This document shows, piece after piece, positions 34,157-44,873 of a stretch of DNA of 64,000 nucleotides. This stretch comes from Sulfurimonas sp. UBA6792 (lineage in GTDB: Bacteria > Campylobacterota > Campylobacteria > Campylobacterales > Sulfurimonadaceae). The stretch's first letter is position 1. Every line of letters begins with the position of its first letter. A program made the position numbers and the translations under genes. Where the stretch lies: assembly GCA_002452425.1 (NCBI GenBank), contig DKFQ01000066.1, positions 1-64,000 of the forward strand, given 5' to 3'. A model generated the notes under the pieces. It searched no databases. It saw nothing but the letters and a program-made list of their open reading frames with translations, and was not told the DNA's origin.

Positions 34157-36729
34157 GAGGCAAAAACACCTTTTTTTGGACCGCTTTTGCCACAGCAAAG
34201 TTTATACTTTTTACCGCTTCCGCATGGGCAGAGATCATTTCTTGAAACTTTCGCCTTGTTATCGTTTGCCTCTTCTTCTAGCTGACGGTTAAATTGCATC
34301 GCTGCTTCTTGAATCTTTCTTTGTATATCAAGCTGCTCGGCGACACGTCTTGCCTCTTCTTCTGGGTCTTGTACTCTAAATTGGATAATTTGAAGAGTTT
34401 TGATAGTGTTGAACTTTATATCTTCAACAAGCTCGGTAAAGAGGTTGAAACTCTCTTTTTTGTACTCAACAAGCGGGTCTTTTTGGTTGTATGCACGAAG
34501 CCTAATACCGGTTTTCATGTTGTCCATTGCATAAAGATGCTCTCTCCATGCGCTATCAAGCTCTTTTAAGTAGAGCTCTCTTTCAACTTCGCCGCGCGTA
34601 GCGACGTCAAGTGCGCTCATCTTTGCATCATAAACATTTTTCACATTTTGTGTTACTGCTTCAAGGAGCTCTTCGTACTCAAGCGATGCATAGTCTGGCG
34701 GATTTAGCTCAAGATTTATCTCTTCGTGAAGTACTTTGAACACTTTTTCTAAATTAAAATCCTCTTTTGCTCCGCCGTTAAATACTCCAGAGTTGTTAAA
34801 AATATGCTCTATATATTGCTCTCGTATCTCATCAACTTTTGATGCTATATCAAACTCTGTATCAAGAAGCTGGTTTCTAAACTTATAGACGATTTTTCTC
34901 TGCTCATTGGCTACATCATCATACTCAACGATATGCTTTCTACCCTCGTAGTGCATATTTTCGACTTTTTTCTGAGCTTTTTCAACCGCACGAGTTACCA
35001 TTTTTGACTCGATATACTCACCGTCTTCAACACCAAGACGCTCCATAATGCTCTTGATTTTATCACTTCCAAAGATGCGAAGAAGACTATCTTCAAGCGA
35101 GAGATAAAACTGCGTCGTTCCATTGTCCCCTTGTCGTCCGCTTCTTCCTCTGAGCTGATTGTCGATACGGCGGTTTTCATGTCTCTCTGTTCCGATGATA
35201 TAGAGACCTCCAAGCGCTTTAACTTCATCATTTACTTTGATGTCAACACCACGTCCTGCCATATTTGTAGCGATAGTTACAGCACCCTTCGCACCGGCAT
35301 TTTTAATGATTTCACCCTCTTGTGCATGGTTTTTTGCATTTAAAACAGTGTGTGCGATTTTCTCTTTTTTAAGAAACTCATGAAGTGCTTCAGATTTTTC
35401 GATAGATGCAGTACCTATAAGCACCGGTTGCCCGGTTTGGGAGAGTTTTTTGATAGTGTTGATAACAGCTTCAAACTTCTCTTTTTCTGTTTTATAAATC
35501 AAATCGTTCAAGTCAACCCTGGAAATAGGTATGTTAGTAGGAATGGAGATAACATCCAAACCATAAATCTGCGCAAATTCCGTCGCTTCTGTTTGCGCCG
35601 TTCCCGTCATACCTGCAAGTTTGTTGTACATTCTAAAGTAGTTTTGGAAAGTGATATCTGCAAGAGTTTGCGTCTCCTCTTTTATATCAACATTCTCTTT
35701 TGCCTCAAGAGCTTGATGCAATCCCTCCGAATAACGACGTCCTTCGCTGAGGCGCCCTGTAAACTCATCGACAATAACAACCTCGCCATTGTTTACAACA
35801 TAGTCAACATCTTTTTCAAAAAGGTAGTTTGCTTTAAGTGCTTGGTCAAGTACATGCGAGAGTGACGCATTTTCAGGGCTGTAGAGATTTTCAACGCCAA
35901 AAAGTTCTTCTGCTCTTGTGATACCCTCTTCTGTCAAAAGAACCGTTCTATCTTTCTCATCCACACTAAAATGTTCGTCTTTTACAAGAGCAAGAGCGAT
36001 ACGGTTTGCATCTTTGAAATCTTTAAGCGTTCTGTTTGTCGGTCCTGAGATAATAAGCGGTGTTCGCGCCTCATCGATGAGGATACTGTCAACTTCATCA
36101 ACAATAACAAAATTGTGTCCTCTTTGGACCATATTTTGGCGAGAGTAGCTCATATTATCTCTAAGATAGTCAAATCCGAACTCGTTGTTTGTTCCGTATG
36201 TGATATCTGCGCCATAAACTTCTCGCTTTACCATCGGGTCATGCATGTTTTCCAAAATAACACCAACGCTAAAACCTAAAAACTCATAAAGAGGGCGCAT
36301 TTCATTGCCGTCTCTTGAAGCTAGATAGTCGTTTACCGTTACAAGATGTACCCCATTGCCTGTCATGGCATTGAGAACAATAGGAAGCGTTGCAACAAGG
36401 GTTTTTCCTTCCCCTGTTTTCATCTCAGCAATCTTGCCCTCATGCAGAACTATCCCACCGACAAGCTGCACATCAAAGTGTCGCATGTTTAACACTCTTG
36501 AACTTGCTTCTCTTGTGATAGCAAAAGAGTCCGCCAAAACATCATCCAAGCTTTGTGCTCCAGACAAAACGCTCTCTTTTATCGCATTAAACGCCTCTTT
36601 GAGCGCATCATCACTTAGAGGCTTATACTTCTGCTCTAAATCGTTAATCCTGTTTACCATTTTTTTATATCTTTTTAATTCTCGATCATTTGAAGTACCA
36701 AAAATTTTTCCCATTAATGCTTGTAGCAT
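34153..36729 (-). CDS. secA: Preprotein translocase ATPase SecA
   Basis: SecA drives unfolded proteins through SecYEG. Walker [15 protein letters not shown] and Walker [13 protein letters not shown] are present, with [16 protein letters not shown] and [13 protein letters not shown] in the second helicase fold. The C-terminus has the zinc motif [13 protein letters not shown] that contacts SecB and ribosomes. ATG 36729 is preferred to the upstream TTG, because AAGG lies 7 nt before it. This gives 858 aa. Expression of the LolC/E gene is coupled through the stop overlap. Confidence 0.97.
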   Translation of the reverse strand: MLQALMGKIFGTSNDRELKRYKKMVNRINDLEQKYKPLSDDALKEAFNAIKESVLSGAQSLDDVLADSFAITREASSRVLNMRHFDVQLVGGIVLHEGKIAEMKTGEGKTLVATLPIVLNAMTGNGVHLVTVNDYLASRDGNEMRPLYEFLGFSVGVILENMHDPMVKREVYGADITYGTNNEFGFDYLRDNMSYSRQNMVQRGHNFVIVDEVDSILIDEARTPLIISGPTNRTLKDFKDANRIALALVKDEHFSVDEKDRTVLLTEEGITRAEELFGVENLYSPENASLSHVLDQALKANYLFEKDVDYVVNNGEVVIVDEFTGRLSEGRRYSEGLHQALEAKENVDIKEETQTLADITFQNYFRMYNKLAGMTGTAQTEATEFAQIYGLDVISIPTNIPISRVDLNDLIYKTEKEKFEAVINTIKKLSQTGQPVLIGTASIEKSEALHEFLKKEKIAHTVLNAKNHAQEGEIIKNAGAKGAVTIATNMAGRGVDIKVNDEVKALGGLYIIGTERHENRRIDNQLRGRSGRQGDNGTTQFYLSLEDSLLRIFGSDKIKSIMERLGVEDGEYIESKMVTRAVEKAQKKVENMHYEGRKHIVEYDDVANEQRKIVYKFRNQLLDTEFDIASKVDEIREQYIEHIFNNSGVFNGGAKEDFNLEKVFKVLHEEINLELNPPDYASLEYEELLEAVTQNVKNVYDAKMSALDVATRGEVERELYLKELDSAWREHLYAMDNMKTGIRLRAYNQKDPLVEYKKESFNLFTELVEDIKFNTIKTLQIIQFRVQDPEEEARRVAEQLDIQRKIQEAAMQFNRQLEEEANDNKAKVSRNDLCPCGSGKKYKLCCGKSGPKKGVFAS

Positions 36730-36884
36730 CTGCAACCTTATTGTAAGCGGGCAAAAAACACCGCTAAAGAAATTCTTTTTATTTTAACACACATAAAATT
36801 AGAAATCGCATAAATAGGCACTTTTGTAAAAACTCCCTCTTCTGTTTTGCAAGATACTAAATAATATGTAAACGGTCACTAAGA

Positions 36885-36890
36885 TATAAT
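36885..36890 (+). promoter_or_regulatory. -10 box of lolA
   Basis: TATAAT lies 24 nt before the lolA ATG, in the 184-bp region divergent from secA. TAAAAT on the opposite strand (36786-36781) is a candidate -10 for secA. Nothing else is seen in the region. Confidence 0.6.
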
Positions 36891-36913
36891 TTTTCAAAAA
36901 CACAAAGGTACAA

Positions 36914-37429
36914 ATGAAACTCTTTTACGTAACACTCTTTTTAACAATGGAGCTTTTTGCTTCGCTTGATTCCATGACCTCTTTTGATGCAGATTTCGTT
37001 CAAAGCATCACGGATGAAGAGAATAAAACGATTCACTATAATGGACACATAGTTGCCTCAAAACCGCAAAATGCGAGATGGAGTTACTTTAAACCGATTA
37101 AAAAAGAGGTTTACATCAATGATTTTGAAGCGACTATTGTAGAGCCTGAGATAGAACAAGTTATCGTGCGACAAATAGAGTCAAATTTTGATTTTTTTAA
37201 GATTATTGGCAAAGCAAAGAAAAATGCTCAAAACAGCTATACAGCGAACTATAAAGAGACGCAATTTACCATCAAGATAAACGAAGAACTTATAGAGTCT
37301 ATCTCCTATAAAGATGAGTTTGAAAACAAAATCGTGATAGTTTTTAAAAATCAAAAACAGAACCAAACTATAGATAAAGCCCTTTTTACTCCAGTTTATC
37401 CGCTTTCTTTTGACATTATCAGGGATTAA
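36914..37429 (+). CDS. lolA: LolA outer-membrane lipoprotein carrier protein
   Basis: LolA carries lipoproteins across the periplasm from LolCDE to the outer membrane. Residues 1-17 form a signal peptide. SMTSFDADFVQSITDEENK followed by GHIVASKPQNARWSYFKP matches the family's F...QsI.d...GhhhhkrPxxhRW pattern. The length of 171 aa is normal. The ribosome binding site is AAAGG. The 3' end overlaps the convergent GGDEF gene by 11 bp. Confidence 0.92.
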   Translation: MKLFYVTLFLTMELFASLDSMTSFDADFVQSITDEENKTIHYNGHIVASKPQNARWSYFKPIKKEVYINDFEATIVEPEIEQVIVRQIESNFDFFKIIGKAKKNAQNSYTANYKETQFTIKINEELIESISYKDEFENKIVIVFKNQKQNQTIDKALFTPVYPLSFDIIRD

Positions 37430-39794
37430 GAGACGTTATTTCTACCCTGTTTCTTCCCCCATTTTTTGCACGATACAGCGCCTTGTCAGTCACTTTATAT
37501 ATCTCTGTAACGTCCATCGTGCATGCTTTTGGCACAAAGGAGAGACCTATAGAGAGCGAAAGGTAGCCTGAAATTGTGCTTGAGGCGTGTTCTATCTTTT
37601 GATTTTGGATACTTACTCTAAGAAGTTCTGCTCTCTCTTGTGCATTCTCTTGCGTTGCTGCATAAAAAGAGATAGCGAACTCCTCTCCTCCCACACGGTA
37701 AACATAGTCGTTAGCTCTTTTAAAGAGGGAGAGCATCGTTTGTGCAACCACTTTGAGTGCTTCATCCCCTTTTTGGTGTCCATAAAAATCGTTATACTGC
37801 TTGAAATAATCTATATCTACAATCAGTAAAACAAGATTTTTACCATCTCGCTTTGAAATTTTATAATCTTTCTCAAACTGCACATCAAAAAATCGTCGAT
37901 TGTAAAGTCCAGTGAGTGCATCCGTAATAGAGTAGTGCTCGATTCTTTTTTTATCTGTGATATCACGAATAATCGCCGAAAAGCCCATGATGTTTCCATA
38001 CTTATCTATTTGTGGCGTAATGGTGGACTCTATCCAATAATCATTTCCATTTTTATTACGATTTTTTAACTCTCCTTTATAAATCTTGCCTTCAAGAATC
38101 GTTTTCCAAAGAGCCTCATGAACCTCTTTTGGCGTTTCTGGATGCGCAACAATAGAGTGAGATTTGCCTATAATTTCTTCTTTTGTGTATCCTGATATCT
38201 TAGTAAAAGCATCACTTACATCTGTGATGATTCCTTTGGTATTGGTTTTAGAGGTAATGACATACTGGTCTATAAGGTCGATGTATTTTTCACTTGTATC
38301 TAAGGATTTTGCATCTCGCAAGAAACCGATAATCATATCAATAAAATAAGCAAAGTCTTCATTGTGGACGATATCATGTTTTTTTGTAAAAGCAAGCTGC
38401 AAAACGCCAAAAATCTTCTCATAGTTCATAAGCGGAAGAGTACAGATGCTCGATGGCGTAACGGTGATGTTTTCTATACGAAAGAGCTTTTTTGGAGAAC
38501 TCTCAAACTCCGTTGCGATCGATTTTTTTTGAACTGCGACTTCGCCAACAAGCCCTTCTCCAAGCTCAACAATAGGCTTCATCTCGTTAGTTGCATAAGA
38601 AGAAGCTAGGTAGAGTTTGTTGTTCTCTTCATGGAAGAGGTAAATCGCCCCTTGCACAACGCCAAACCTCTCTGAAAAAAAGTAGAGTGCTTGTGAGGCT
38701 ATCTCTTCTATGGTATTGCACTTCTCAAGGTCATGTTTTAGTTTGATAATAGCTGTAAGATTGTTTTTAATCTTTTTTTCACTTTGCGCATAGAGCGTGT
38801 AACTTCTCACCATTGAAACAATAATAATAAGAATTAGCACAACAACAAAAACTCCAATAATAATTCCATAAAGCTTTGCTTGTTCAAGCTCTTTTAGTTT
38901 TTGGTGTAGCTTTTGATTGAGAAACTCGGCATCTGCGCGGTAGAGTGTGAAAATCTTATCTATTACGTTAGTAGAGAGCGTAAAAAATTCGATTGCCTTG
39001 ATGTTTTCACCGCTAAGCAAAACCGTTTTTTTAACATACTCCTGCATCTTTTTTGTCTCTAAAGTGACATTTTCAAGATGTGCTAAAAGTCTTGCCTTCT
39101 CATCACTATCTTGAATCTCTTCGATGGCTTTTTGCGCCTGTTTTGCGTGCTCTTCACAAAGAAGGCAGTTGTTTTTGATAGAGTATCGAAGCTCGGCGTC
39201 TGTGGAGTTCTCAAGTATAGCTCTGCTCGTTTTTGCCCTGATTTTTCCAACAACCTCTATAAGATTTGGAAGGTGTTTGAGCATGATATCGATAAGAAAA
39301 TATTTATCACCATCAGACTCCAAGAGTAGTTTAGACTTAAACCCAAGATAGTACATCTTCTCCTGAAGCTGTTCGATAACATAAGTGTATTTTTGATACA
39401 GAAGCGCCTTGTCTTCAAGAGAGCTATTGATCAAAGTTTCAATCTCATTTTTAATATACTCATACTCTTTATCGTAGAGTGTTGGGTAGAGTATTTTAAA
39501 ATTTTTGCTATTTTCGATATCTTTTTGCGCATCTGCCTTGATAAGAGTAACATTGCTCACAACAAGAGCATAGTCTGCTTCACTCATCGAATTTTCATCA
39601 AACTGACTATAGCCACGCAATTTCTGGATTTTAAGGATAAATTTTTGCACCTCTTGTGCAAAGTTCACACCGTCGATTTTCTCCTTTGTTTTAGCTATCT
39701 CGCTGTTATAGTTGTTTATGAAATTGCCAAATAAAAAGAGCGTTCCGCCAATAAGAAAAAGAATTAAAACGATAAATTTATATATTTTTTGCAT
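37419..39794 (-). CDS. Membrane GAF-PAS-GGDEF diguanylate cyclase
   Basis: A 791-residue signalling protein with membrane spans at about residues 4-26 and 305-327 flanking a helical periplasmic sensor that contains a CLLC pair near residue 208. Cytoplasmic GAF (about 350-490) and PAS (about 500-620, GYTKEEIIGKSHSIVAHPETP) domains follow. The GGDEF domain starts at DALTGLYNRRFF, with the active-site GGEEF near residue 701. It should make c-di-GMP. No EAL domain is present. It is a single-gene unit, convergent on lolA. The signal sensed is unknown. Confidence 0.92.
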   Translation of the reverse strand: MQKIYKFIVLILFLIGGTLFLFGNFINNYNSEIAKTKEKIDGVNFAQEVQKFILKIQKLRGYSQFDENSMSEADYALVVSNVTLIKADAQKDIENSKNFKILYPTLYDKEYEYIKNEIETLINSSLEDKALLYQKYTYVIEQLQEKMYYLGFKSKLLLESDGDKYFLIDIMLKHLPNLIEVVGKIRAKTSRAILENSTDAELRYSIKNNCLLCEEHAKQAQKAIEEIQDSDEKARLLAHLENVTLETKKMQEYVKKTVLLSGENIKAIEFFTLSTNVIDKIFTLYRADAEFLNQKLHQKLKELEQAKLYGIIIGVFVVVLILIIIVSMVRSYTLYAQSEKKIKNNLTAIIKLKHDLEKCNTIEEIASQALYFFSERFGVVQGAIYLFHEENNKLYLASSYATNEMKPIVELGEGLVGEVAVQKKSIATEFESSPKKLFRIENITVTPSSICTLPLMNYEKIFGVLQLAFTKKHDIVHNEDFAYFIDMIIGFLRDAKSLDTSEKYIDLIDQYVITSKTNTKGIITDVSDAFTKISGYTKEEIIGKSHSIVAHPETPKEVHEALWKTILEGKIYKGELKNRNKNGNDYWIESTITPQIDKYGNIMGFSAIIRDITDKKRIEHYSITDALTGLYNRRFFDVQFEKDYKISKRDGKNLVLLIVDIDYFKQYNDFYGHQKGDEALKVVAQTMLSLFKRANDYVYRVGGEEFAISFYAATQENAQERAELLRVSIQNQKIEHASSTISGYLSLSIGLSFVPKACTMDVTEIYKVTDKALYRAKNGGRNRVEITSLNP

Positions 39795-39858
39795 TATTTA
39801 AAAGTCCAAGAAAGTAATAGGTGGTGTATTTTAGCAAAAGAAGAGGAAAAAGATGCAA

Positions 39859-39884
39859 TTTGGCGCAAATCTCTTTGCGCCAAA
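39859..39884 (-). terminator. Hairpin terminator after acnB
   Basis: TTTGGCGCAAA and TTTGCGCCAAA form a perfect 11-bp stem with the 4-nt loop TCTC, 3 bp after the acnB stop. On the minus strand, a T-rich segment follows at 39855-39845 after a short gap. Confidence 0.75.
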
Positions 39885-39887
39885 AGA

Positions 39888-42437
39888 TTAGAGTTTATAG
39901 TCTTTAATAAGGTTGAAGTTGAGATATTTGTAAATCTTAGCCTCTTTGCCTGCTATCTTCTTAGGAACTATCTCGTTGTACTCAGCAGCAGTCGGCAGGC
40001 GACCTAGTTTTGAACATACGGCAGCAAGTTCTGCAGAACCTAGATAAACCTTAGTATCTTTACCTAAACGGTTATCAAAGTTACGAGTTGAAGTTGAGAA
40101 AACAACCGCACCATCAGCGACGCGCGCTTGGTTACCCATACAGAGTGAACATCCCGGAACCTCTGTTCTTGCACCTGAGCTGCCAAAGATAGAGTAGTAA
40201 CCCTCTTCTGTAAGCTGTTTCTCATCCATTTTTGTCGGAGGACAAACCCATAGTCTTGTCGGAACTGCACCCTCGCCTCTTAGAACTTCACCAAGCGCAC
40301 GGTAGTGACCTATGTTTGTCATACATGAACCGACAAACACTTCATCTATCTTAGTAGGACGATCACTTGCTAAAACTTCACTTAGCGTTGCAACATCATC
40401 TGGATCATTTGGACATGCTAAAATCGGCTCTGTGATACTGTTTAGGTCGATTTCGATTACCGCTGCATACTCTGCATCTGCATCCGGTTTGAGAAGTGAC
40501 GGATTTGCCAACCACTCGTTCATCTTATCGATACGTCTTTGTAATGTACGTTTATCTTCATAACCAGCTTGAATCATAGCCTCTAAAAGAACTACGTTTG
40601 ACTTAAGGTACTCGATAACCGGCTCTTCATTTAAAAGAACTGTACATGCAGCAGCACTTCTCTCAGCTGACGCATCAGAGAGTTCAAATGCCTGCTCACA
40701 CTTCATGTTTGGCAGACCTTCAATCTCTAAAATACGACCGTTGAAGATATTTTTCTTATCTTTTTTTGCAACAGTTAAAAGCCCCTCTTTGATAGCTTGA
40801 TGAGGGATAGCATTTACAAGGTCACGAAGCGTGATACCCGGTTGTAACTCTCCTTTAAAGCGTACAAGAACAGACTCCGGCATAGTTAACGGCATAGAAG
40901 CAGTAACTGCCGCAAACGCAACGATTCCAGAACCACCAGGAAAAGAGATACCGATAGGGAAACGCGTATGACTATCTGCACCTGTTCCCACAGTATCCGG
41001 CAGAACCATTCTATTTAACCATGAGTGGATAACCCCATCACCCGGACGAAGTGCAACACCTGAACGCTTTGAGATAAACTCTGGAAGTGTGTGGTGCATA
41101 ACAACATCTGAAGGTTTTGGATATGCCGCCGTGTGACAAAATGACTGCATTACCAAATCAGCACTAAAACCAAGTGCCGCAAGTTCTACTATCTCATCTC
41201 TTGTCATCGGTCCAGTTGTATCTTGAGAACCAACAGTTGATGTTACAGGCTCTACATACATCCCTGGGCGTACACCTGTCATGCCACATGCACGACCTAC
41301 CATTTTTTGTGCAAGAGTATAACCTTTACCGCTATCGGCAGGCTGCTCTGGCGTCATAAATGCTTCTGAAACACCAAGTCCAAGAACACCACGAGCTTTT
41401 GCAGTTAAACCACGACCGATGATAAGCGGGATACGCCCACCTGCACGCACTTCATCAACGATAGTGTTTGGGTTTAGTTTAAATGTTGCTATGCACTTTC
41501 CGTCTTTGTGTGCCTCGCCTTTGTATGGATAGAGTGTTACCACATCACCCATCTCCATCTCAGTTACGCTCATCTCAAGCGGAAGTGCACCAGAGTCTTC
41601 ACATGTAGCAAAGAAGATAGGAGCGATAATACCACCGATAACGATACCGCCTGTGCGCTTGTTAGGTACACCAGAGATATCTTCACCCATGTGCCACTGA
41701 ACAGAGTTAACGCCAGATTTTCTTGAGCTTCCAGTTCCGACAACATCTCCAACATAAGCGATTGGATGTCCTTTTTCTTTAAGCTCTTTGATAGTACCCA
41801 TTGGGTCACTCATCTTTGCAACAAGCATTGAGTTTGCGTGAAGAGGGATGTCTGAACGAGTAAACGCCTCAGATGCAGGAGAGAGGTCGTCTGTATTTGT
41901 CTCGCCGGCAACTTTAAACACTGTAAAAGTAATCTCCTCGGCAATAGCAGGCTTTGATGTGAACCACTCCGCATTTGCCCAAGAAGTGATAACTTCAGTA
42001 GCCGCCGCATTACCGGATTTGTGAAGTTCTTCTACATCATTAAACGCATCATAAACAAGAAGTGTATGTTTTAGTGCCTCTTTTGCCGCTTCTACAACTT
42101 TAGCGTTTTTAGAAGTAAGAGCATCAACCATCGGTTTGACGTTGTACCCGCCAAGCATCATACCCATCATAGTAACTGCTTGCTCAGGTGCAATTGATGC
42201 TACGCTGATTTTCTCACTTGCAACATCATTTAAAAATGCAGCTTTTACGTATGCAGCGTCATCAACACCTGGAGAGACACGGTTTGTAAGAAGATCAACA
42301 TTTTGAGCTATGTCGCCTTCGCCTGCTTTTATCATCTCAACCAATGCAACAGCTTGCGCAGCGTTTAGTGGCAACGGCGGAACACCAAGAGTCTCTCTCT
42401 CTAACGTATGTGCTTTATACTCTTCTATAAATGACAT
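39888..42437 (-). CDS. acnB: Aconitate hydratase B
   Basis: AcnB isomerises citrate and isocitrate through a 4Fe-4S cluster and joins the icd/mdh/sucCD/oor gene set in the TCA cycle. The N-terminal HEAT-like domain is followed by swivel and catalytic domains. The cluster cysteines are visible in FVGSCMTN, then [11 protein letters not shown]. The length of 849 aa is typical of AcnB. It is flanked by a long inverted repeat upstream and a terminator hairpin downstream, so it forms its own unit. Confidence 0.97.
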   Translation of the reverse strand: MSFIEEYKAHTLERETLGVPPLPLNAAQAVALVEMIKAGEGDIAQNVDLLTNRVSPGVDDAAYVKAAFLNDVASEKISVASIAPEQAVTMMGMMLGGYNVKPMVDALTSKNAKVVEAAKEALKHTLLVYDAFNDVEELHKSGNAAATEVITSWANAEWFTSKPAIAEEITFTVFKVAGETNTDDLSPASEAFTRSDIPLHANSMLVAKMSDPMGTIKELKEKGHPIAYVGDVVGTGSSRKSGVNSVQWHMGEDISGVPNKRTGGIVIGGIIAPIFFATCEDSGALPLEMSVTEMEMGDVVTLYPYKGEAHKDGKCIATFKLNPNTIVDEVRAGGRIPLIIGRGLTAKARGVLGLGVSEAFMTPEQPADSGKGYTLAQKMVGRACGMTGVRPGMYVEPVTSTVGSQDTTGPMTRDEIVELAALGFSADLVMQSFCHTAAYPKPSDVVMHHTLPEFISKRSGVALRPGDGVIHSWLNRMVLPDTVGTGADSHTRFPIGISFPGGSGIVAFAAVTASMPLTMPESVLVRFKGELQPGITLRDLVNAIPHQAIKEGLLTVAKKDKKNIFNGRILEIEGLPNMKCEQAFELSDASAERSAAACTVLLNEEPVIEYLKSNVVLLEAMIQAGYEDKRTLQRRIDKMNEWLANPSLLKPDADAEYAAVIEIDLNSITEPILACPNDPDDVATLSEVLASDRPTKIDEVFVGSCMTNIGHYRALGEVLRGEGAVPTRLWVCPPTKMDEKQLTEEGYYSIFGSSGARTEVPGCSLCMGNQARVADGAVVFSTSTRNFDNRLGKDTKVYLGSAELAAVCSKLGRLPTAAEYNEIVPKKIAGKEAKIYKYLNFNLIKDYKL

Positions 42438-42502
42438 TATTTTTCCTGTATTGTAAAATTTTGTAAGATTGTAACGAAATAAAGAAACGCTAGAAGATGA
42501 GT

Positions 42503-42559
42503 GTTACCAAAATAAACAAAAGCTAGCTATTTTATTTTAAAAGTGTTTACTTTGGTAAC
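42503..42559. other. 16-bp inverted repeat between ftsK and acnB
   Basis: GTTACCAAAATAAACA (42503-42518) and TGTTTACTTTGGTAAC (42544-42559) match at 15 of 16 positions, with 25 AT-rich bp between them. It lies 2 bp after the ftsK stop and 66 bp before acnB, so it can be an ftsK terminator, a regulator site of acnB, or both. Confidence 0.6.
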
Positions 42560-42561
42560 AG

Positions 42562-44799
42562 TTATAAAATATCCCTGATACCTTTGGAGTTTGGAGCAGA
42601 TAAAATCCCCTCGTTTTCAAGCTGTTCGATAAGCCTTGCAGATTTGTTGTAACCGATTTGAAGTTTTCTTTGCAAGTAAGAGATAGAAGTTTTTCTATCC
42701 GCCAAAATCACATTTTTAGCCTCTTCAAACATAGGGTCAAGCTCTTCATAGCTCTCTCCCATAGATGCACTGGCTGCCTCGCTATCCTCAACCAAAAAGC
42801 TTTTATCGTAGTTCGGCGCTCTTTGGGATTTGATGAAGTCAACAATCTTCTCAATCTCCTCTTCCGTACTCCAAGGAGCATGAAGTCTCACAAGCCCCGT
42901 GGAACCGGGAGGGGTAAAGAGCATATCTCCTTTGCCCAAAAGCGACTCTGCTCCTTGTTGGTCTAGGATGATTTTGGAGTCCACTTTCTGCCCTACTCTA
43001 TAGGAGATACGTGAAGGAAGATTTGCTTTTATAAGTCCCGTGACGACATCTACTGATGGTCGTTGCGTCGCCACAACAAGGTGAATCCCCGAAGCTCTTG
43101 CCATCTGTGCGAGTCTGGCGATAGAGTACTCCACATCCTTGCCGCTTGTCATCATCAAATCTGCCAACTCATCAATAATCACAACAATATAAGGGAGATT
43201 TTCGCCACCCTCTTTTTTTACTTTATCGTTGTAACTCTCTATATTTTTGGTTCTATTGTCACTCATAAGTGCGTAGCGGCGTTCCATCTCATAGACCATG
43301 TTGTTGAGTGCTACAATCGCCTGTTTTGCTTTTGTGATAACAGGAGTGAGAAGATGCGGAATATCGTTGTAGATGGAAAACTCAAGCATTTTTGGGTCAA
43401 TCATGAGAAGTCTAAGCTGATCTGGCGAATTTTTATAGAGAAGTGAGAGTATCATCGCATTGATGCCGACACTTTTTCCGCTTCCCGTTGTTCCTGCAAT
43501 CAAGAGATGCGGAAGTTTTTTAAGGTCTGTTACAAAAGGTTTGCCGACGATATCTTTACCCAAAACTATAGTCAAAGGAGAAGAGGACTCTTTAAAAAGT
43601 TTGCTATCAAGCAGCTCTCTTAGGTAAATCGTATCAATCTTCTCATTTGGTATCTCAATCCCCACTACATCTTTTCCGGGAATCGGAGCTTGGATACGGA
43701 TAGTCTCGGCACTCAGCGCCATCGCCAAATCGTCTTGAAGATTGAGGATGCGAGAGACTTTGACATTTGCGGCAGGTTTAAACTCAAAAGTTGAGACCAC
43801 AGGACCCGCATAAGTGCGTACCACATCCCCCTCTATCTTAAAGTGTGCAAGCTTTTCTATGAGAAACTTTATCTTCCCGTCAAGTTCACTCTCATCCACA
43901 CTATGCGCTTTTGCATTTGGTTTTTGTAGAAATTCAACCGATGGAAGCTTGAAGTTTTTTGGTTTTTCAACCTCCCCTTTTTCGATGGTCGCAAGAAGTT
44001 TTGCATTCTCCTCTAACTCCTCAACAACGATAGCTCCTTTTTGCTCTTTTATCTCGTTTACTAGATTTAAAATATTGTGCTCTTTTGTCTTAAGCGGCTC
44101 AGAAACCTCGCTCTGCTTTACTTCTTGAGGCTCTATGGGTTCTTCTATAGTTTGTTTTATACTCTCTTGATGCTGCTCTTTTGGTGTTTCTGCGGTAACA
44201 CTTTTTTCTTTTTGGGCTTTTGCATAAAGAGCTGCAACATCTACATCACTACTTTTTTTTGCGGGAGCTTTTTTTAAGCTCTGTTCCTTAGGAGCTATGG
44301 TACCGACTTTTTTGAGATTTGCAAAAAGCATGTCCACCATCTCATGCGCACTCTTCTCAAAAATAATAACCATTGATAAAAGCGAGATAATAAACCAAAA
44401 TATCCAAAGTCCAAAAAATCCGATATTTGGCGATAAAAAGTCCACAAATCCTGCACCAAACGCACCTCGAAGCTCATTGGTAACAAGAAGTGCTTGAGCA
44501 AGCAAAAGAGAGAAAAAAATCAAAAAAGAGGCAACAGACAACTCCACTTTTTTGATAGTTACAGGGCTTTGTTTATAAAAAATATAGAGCGGCAGGAGTG
44601 AAGCAAAGATGTAAATGTAAGAGATGTACCCAAAATAGTGATGATTGTAAGACGCAAAAATGGCGCCATAACTCCCCATAAGAGCAGTATCACCCAAAAT
44701 AGTTGCAAATCCAAAGTAGATAAGCAGACCAAAAAATAAGATAAACAGAGCATCTTTCAAACTAAAATTTCCTTTTCTTACATAAATCTTTTGTTCCAT
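42562..44799 (-). CDS. ftsK: DNA translocase FtsK
   Basis: FtsK anchors in the division septum and pumps DNA towards dif during chromosome segregation. Four or five membrane spans (about residues 14-170) are followed by a Lys/Glu/Pro-rich linker (to about 280). The RecA-like motor has Walker A AGTTGSGKSVG near residue 435 and Walker B VVIIDELADLMM. The C-terminal gamma winged helix that reads KOPS is QRKLQIGYNKSARLIEQLE. The length of 745 aa is normal for the short-linker form. Confidence 0.96.
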   Translation of the reverse strand: MEQKIYVRKGNFSLKDALFILFFGLLIYFGFATILGDTALMGSYGAIFASYNHHYFGYISYIYIFASLLPLYIFYKQSPVTIKKVELSVASFLIFFSLLLAQALLVTNELRGAFGAGFVDFLSPNIGFFGLWIFWFIISLLSMVIIFEKSAHEMVDMLFANLKKVGTIAPKEQSLKKAPAKKSSDVDVAALYAKAQKEKSVTAETPKEQHQESIKQTIEEPIEPQEVKQSEVSEPLKTKEHNILNLVNEIKEQKGAIVVEELEENAKLLATIEKGEVEKPKNFKLPSVEFLQKPNAKAHSVDESELDGKIKFLIEKLAHFKIEGDVVRTYAGPVVSTFEFKPAANVKVSRILNLQDDLAMALSAETIRIQAPIPGKDVVGIEIPNEKIDTIYLRELLDSKLFKESSSPLTIVLGKDIVGKPFVTDLKKLPHLLIAGTTGSGKSVGINAMILSLLYKNSPDQLRLLMIDPKMLEFSIYNDIPHLLTPVITKAKQAIVALNNMVYEMERRYALMSDNRTKNIESYNDKVKKEGGENLPYIVVIIDELADLMMTSGKDVEYSIARLAQMARASGIHLVVATQRPSVDVVTGLIKANLPSRISYRVGQKVDSKIILDQQGAESLLGKGDMLFTPPGSTGLVRLHAPWSTEEEIEKIVDFIKSQRAPNYDKSFLVEDSEAASASMGESYEELDPMFEEAKNVILADRKTSISYLQRKLQIGYNKSARLIEQLENEGILSAPNSKGIRDIL

Positions 44800-44873
44800 G
44801 AGAGGAGATATTTCTGGCTTGAAGCCAAAAATAAAAAAAAGATTATAGCCAAATGTAGGTATAAAGGCGATTT

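Noticed and set aside
35350..35865. 171-codon plus-strand frame opposite secA
   Set aside because: It lies wholly antisense to a strongly supported secA and has no family features.
43063..43446. 127-codon plus-strand frame opposite ftsK
   Set aside because: It is a shadow of the FtsK motor domain with no ribosome binding site or recognisable domain.
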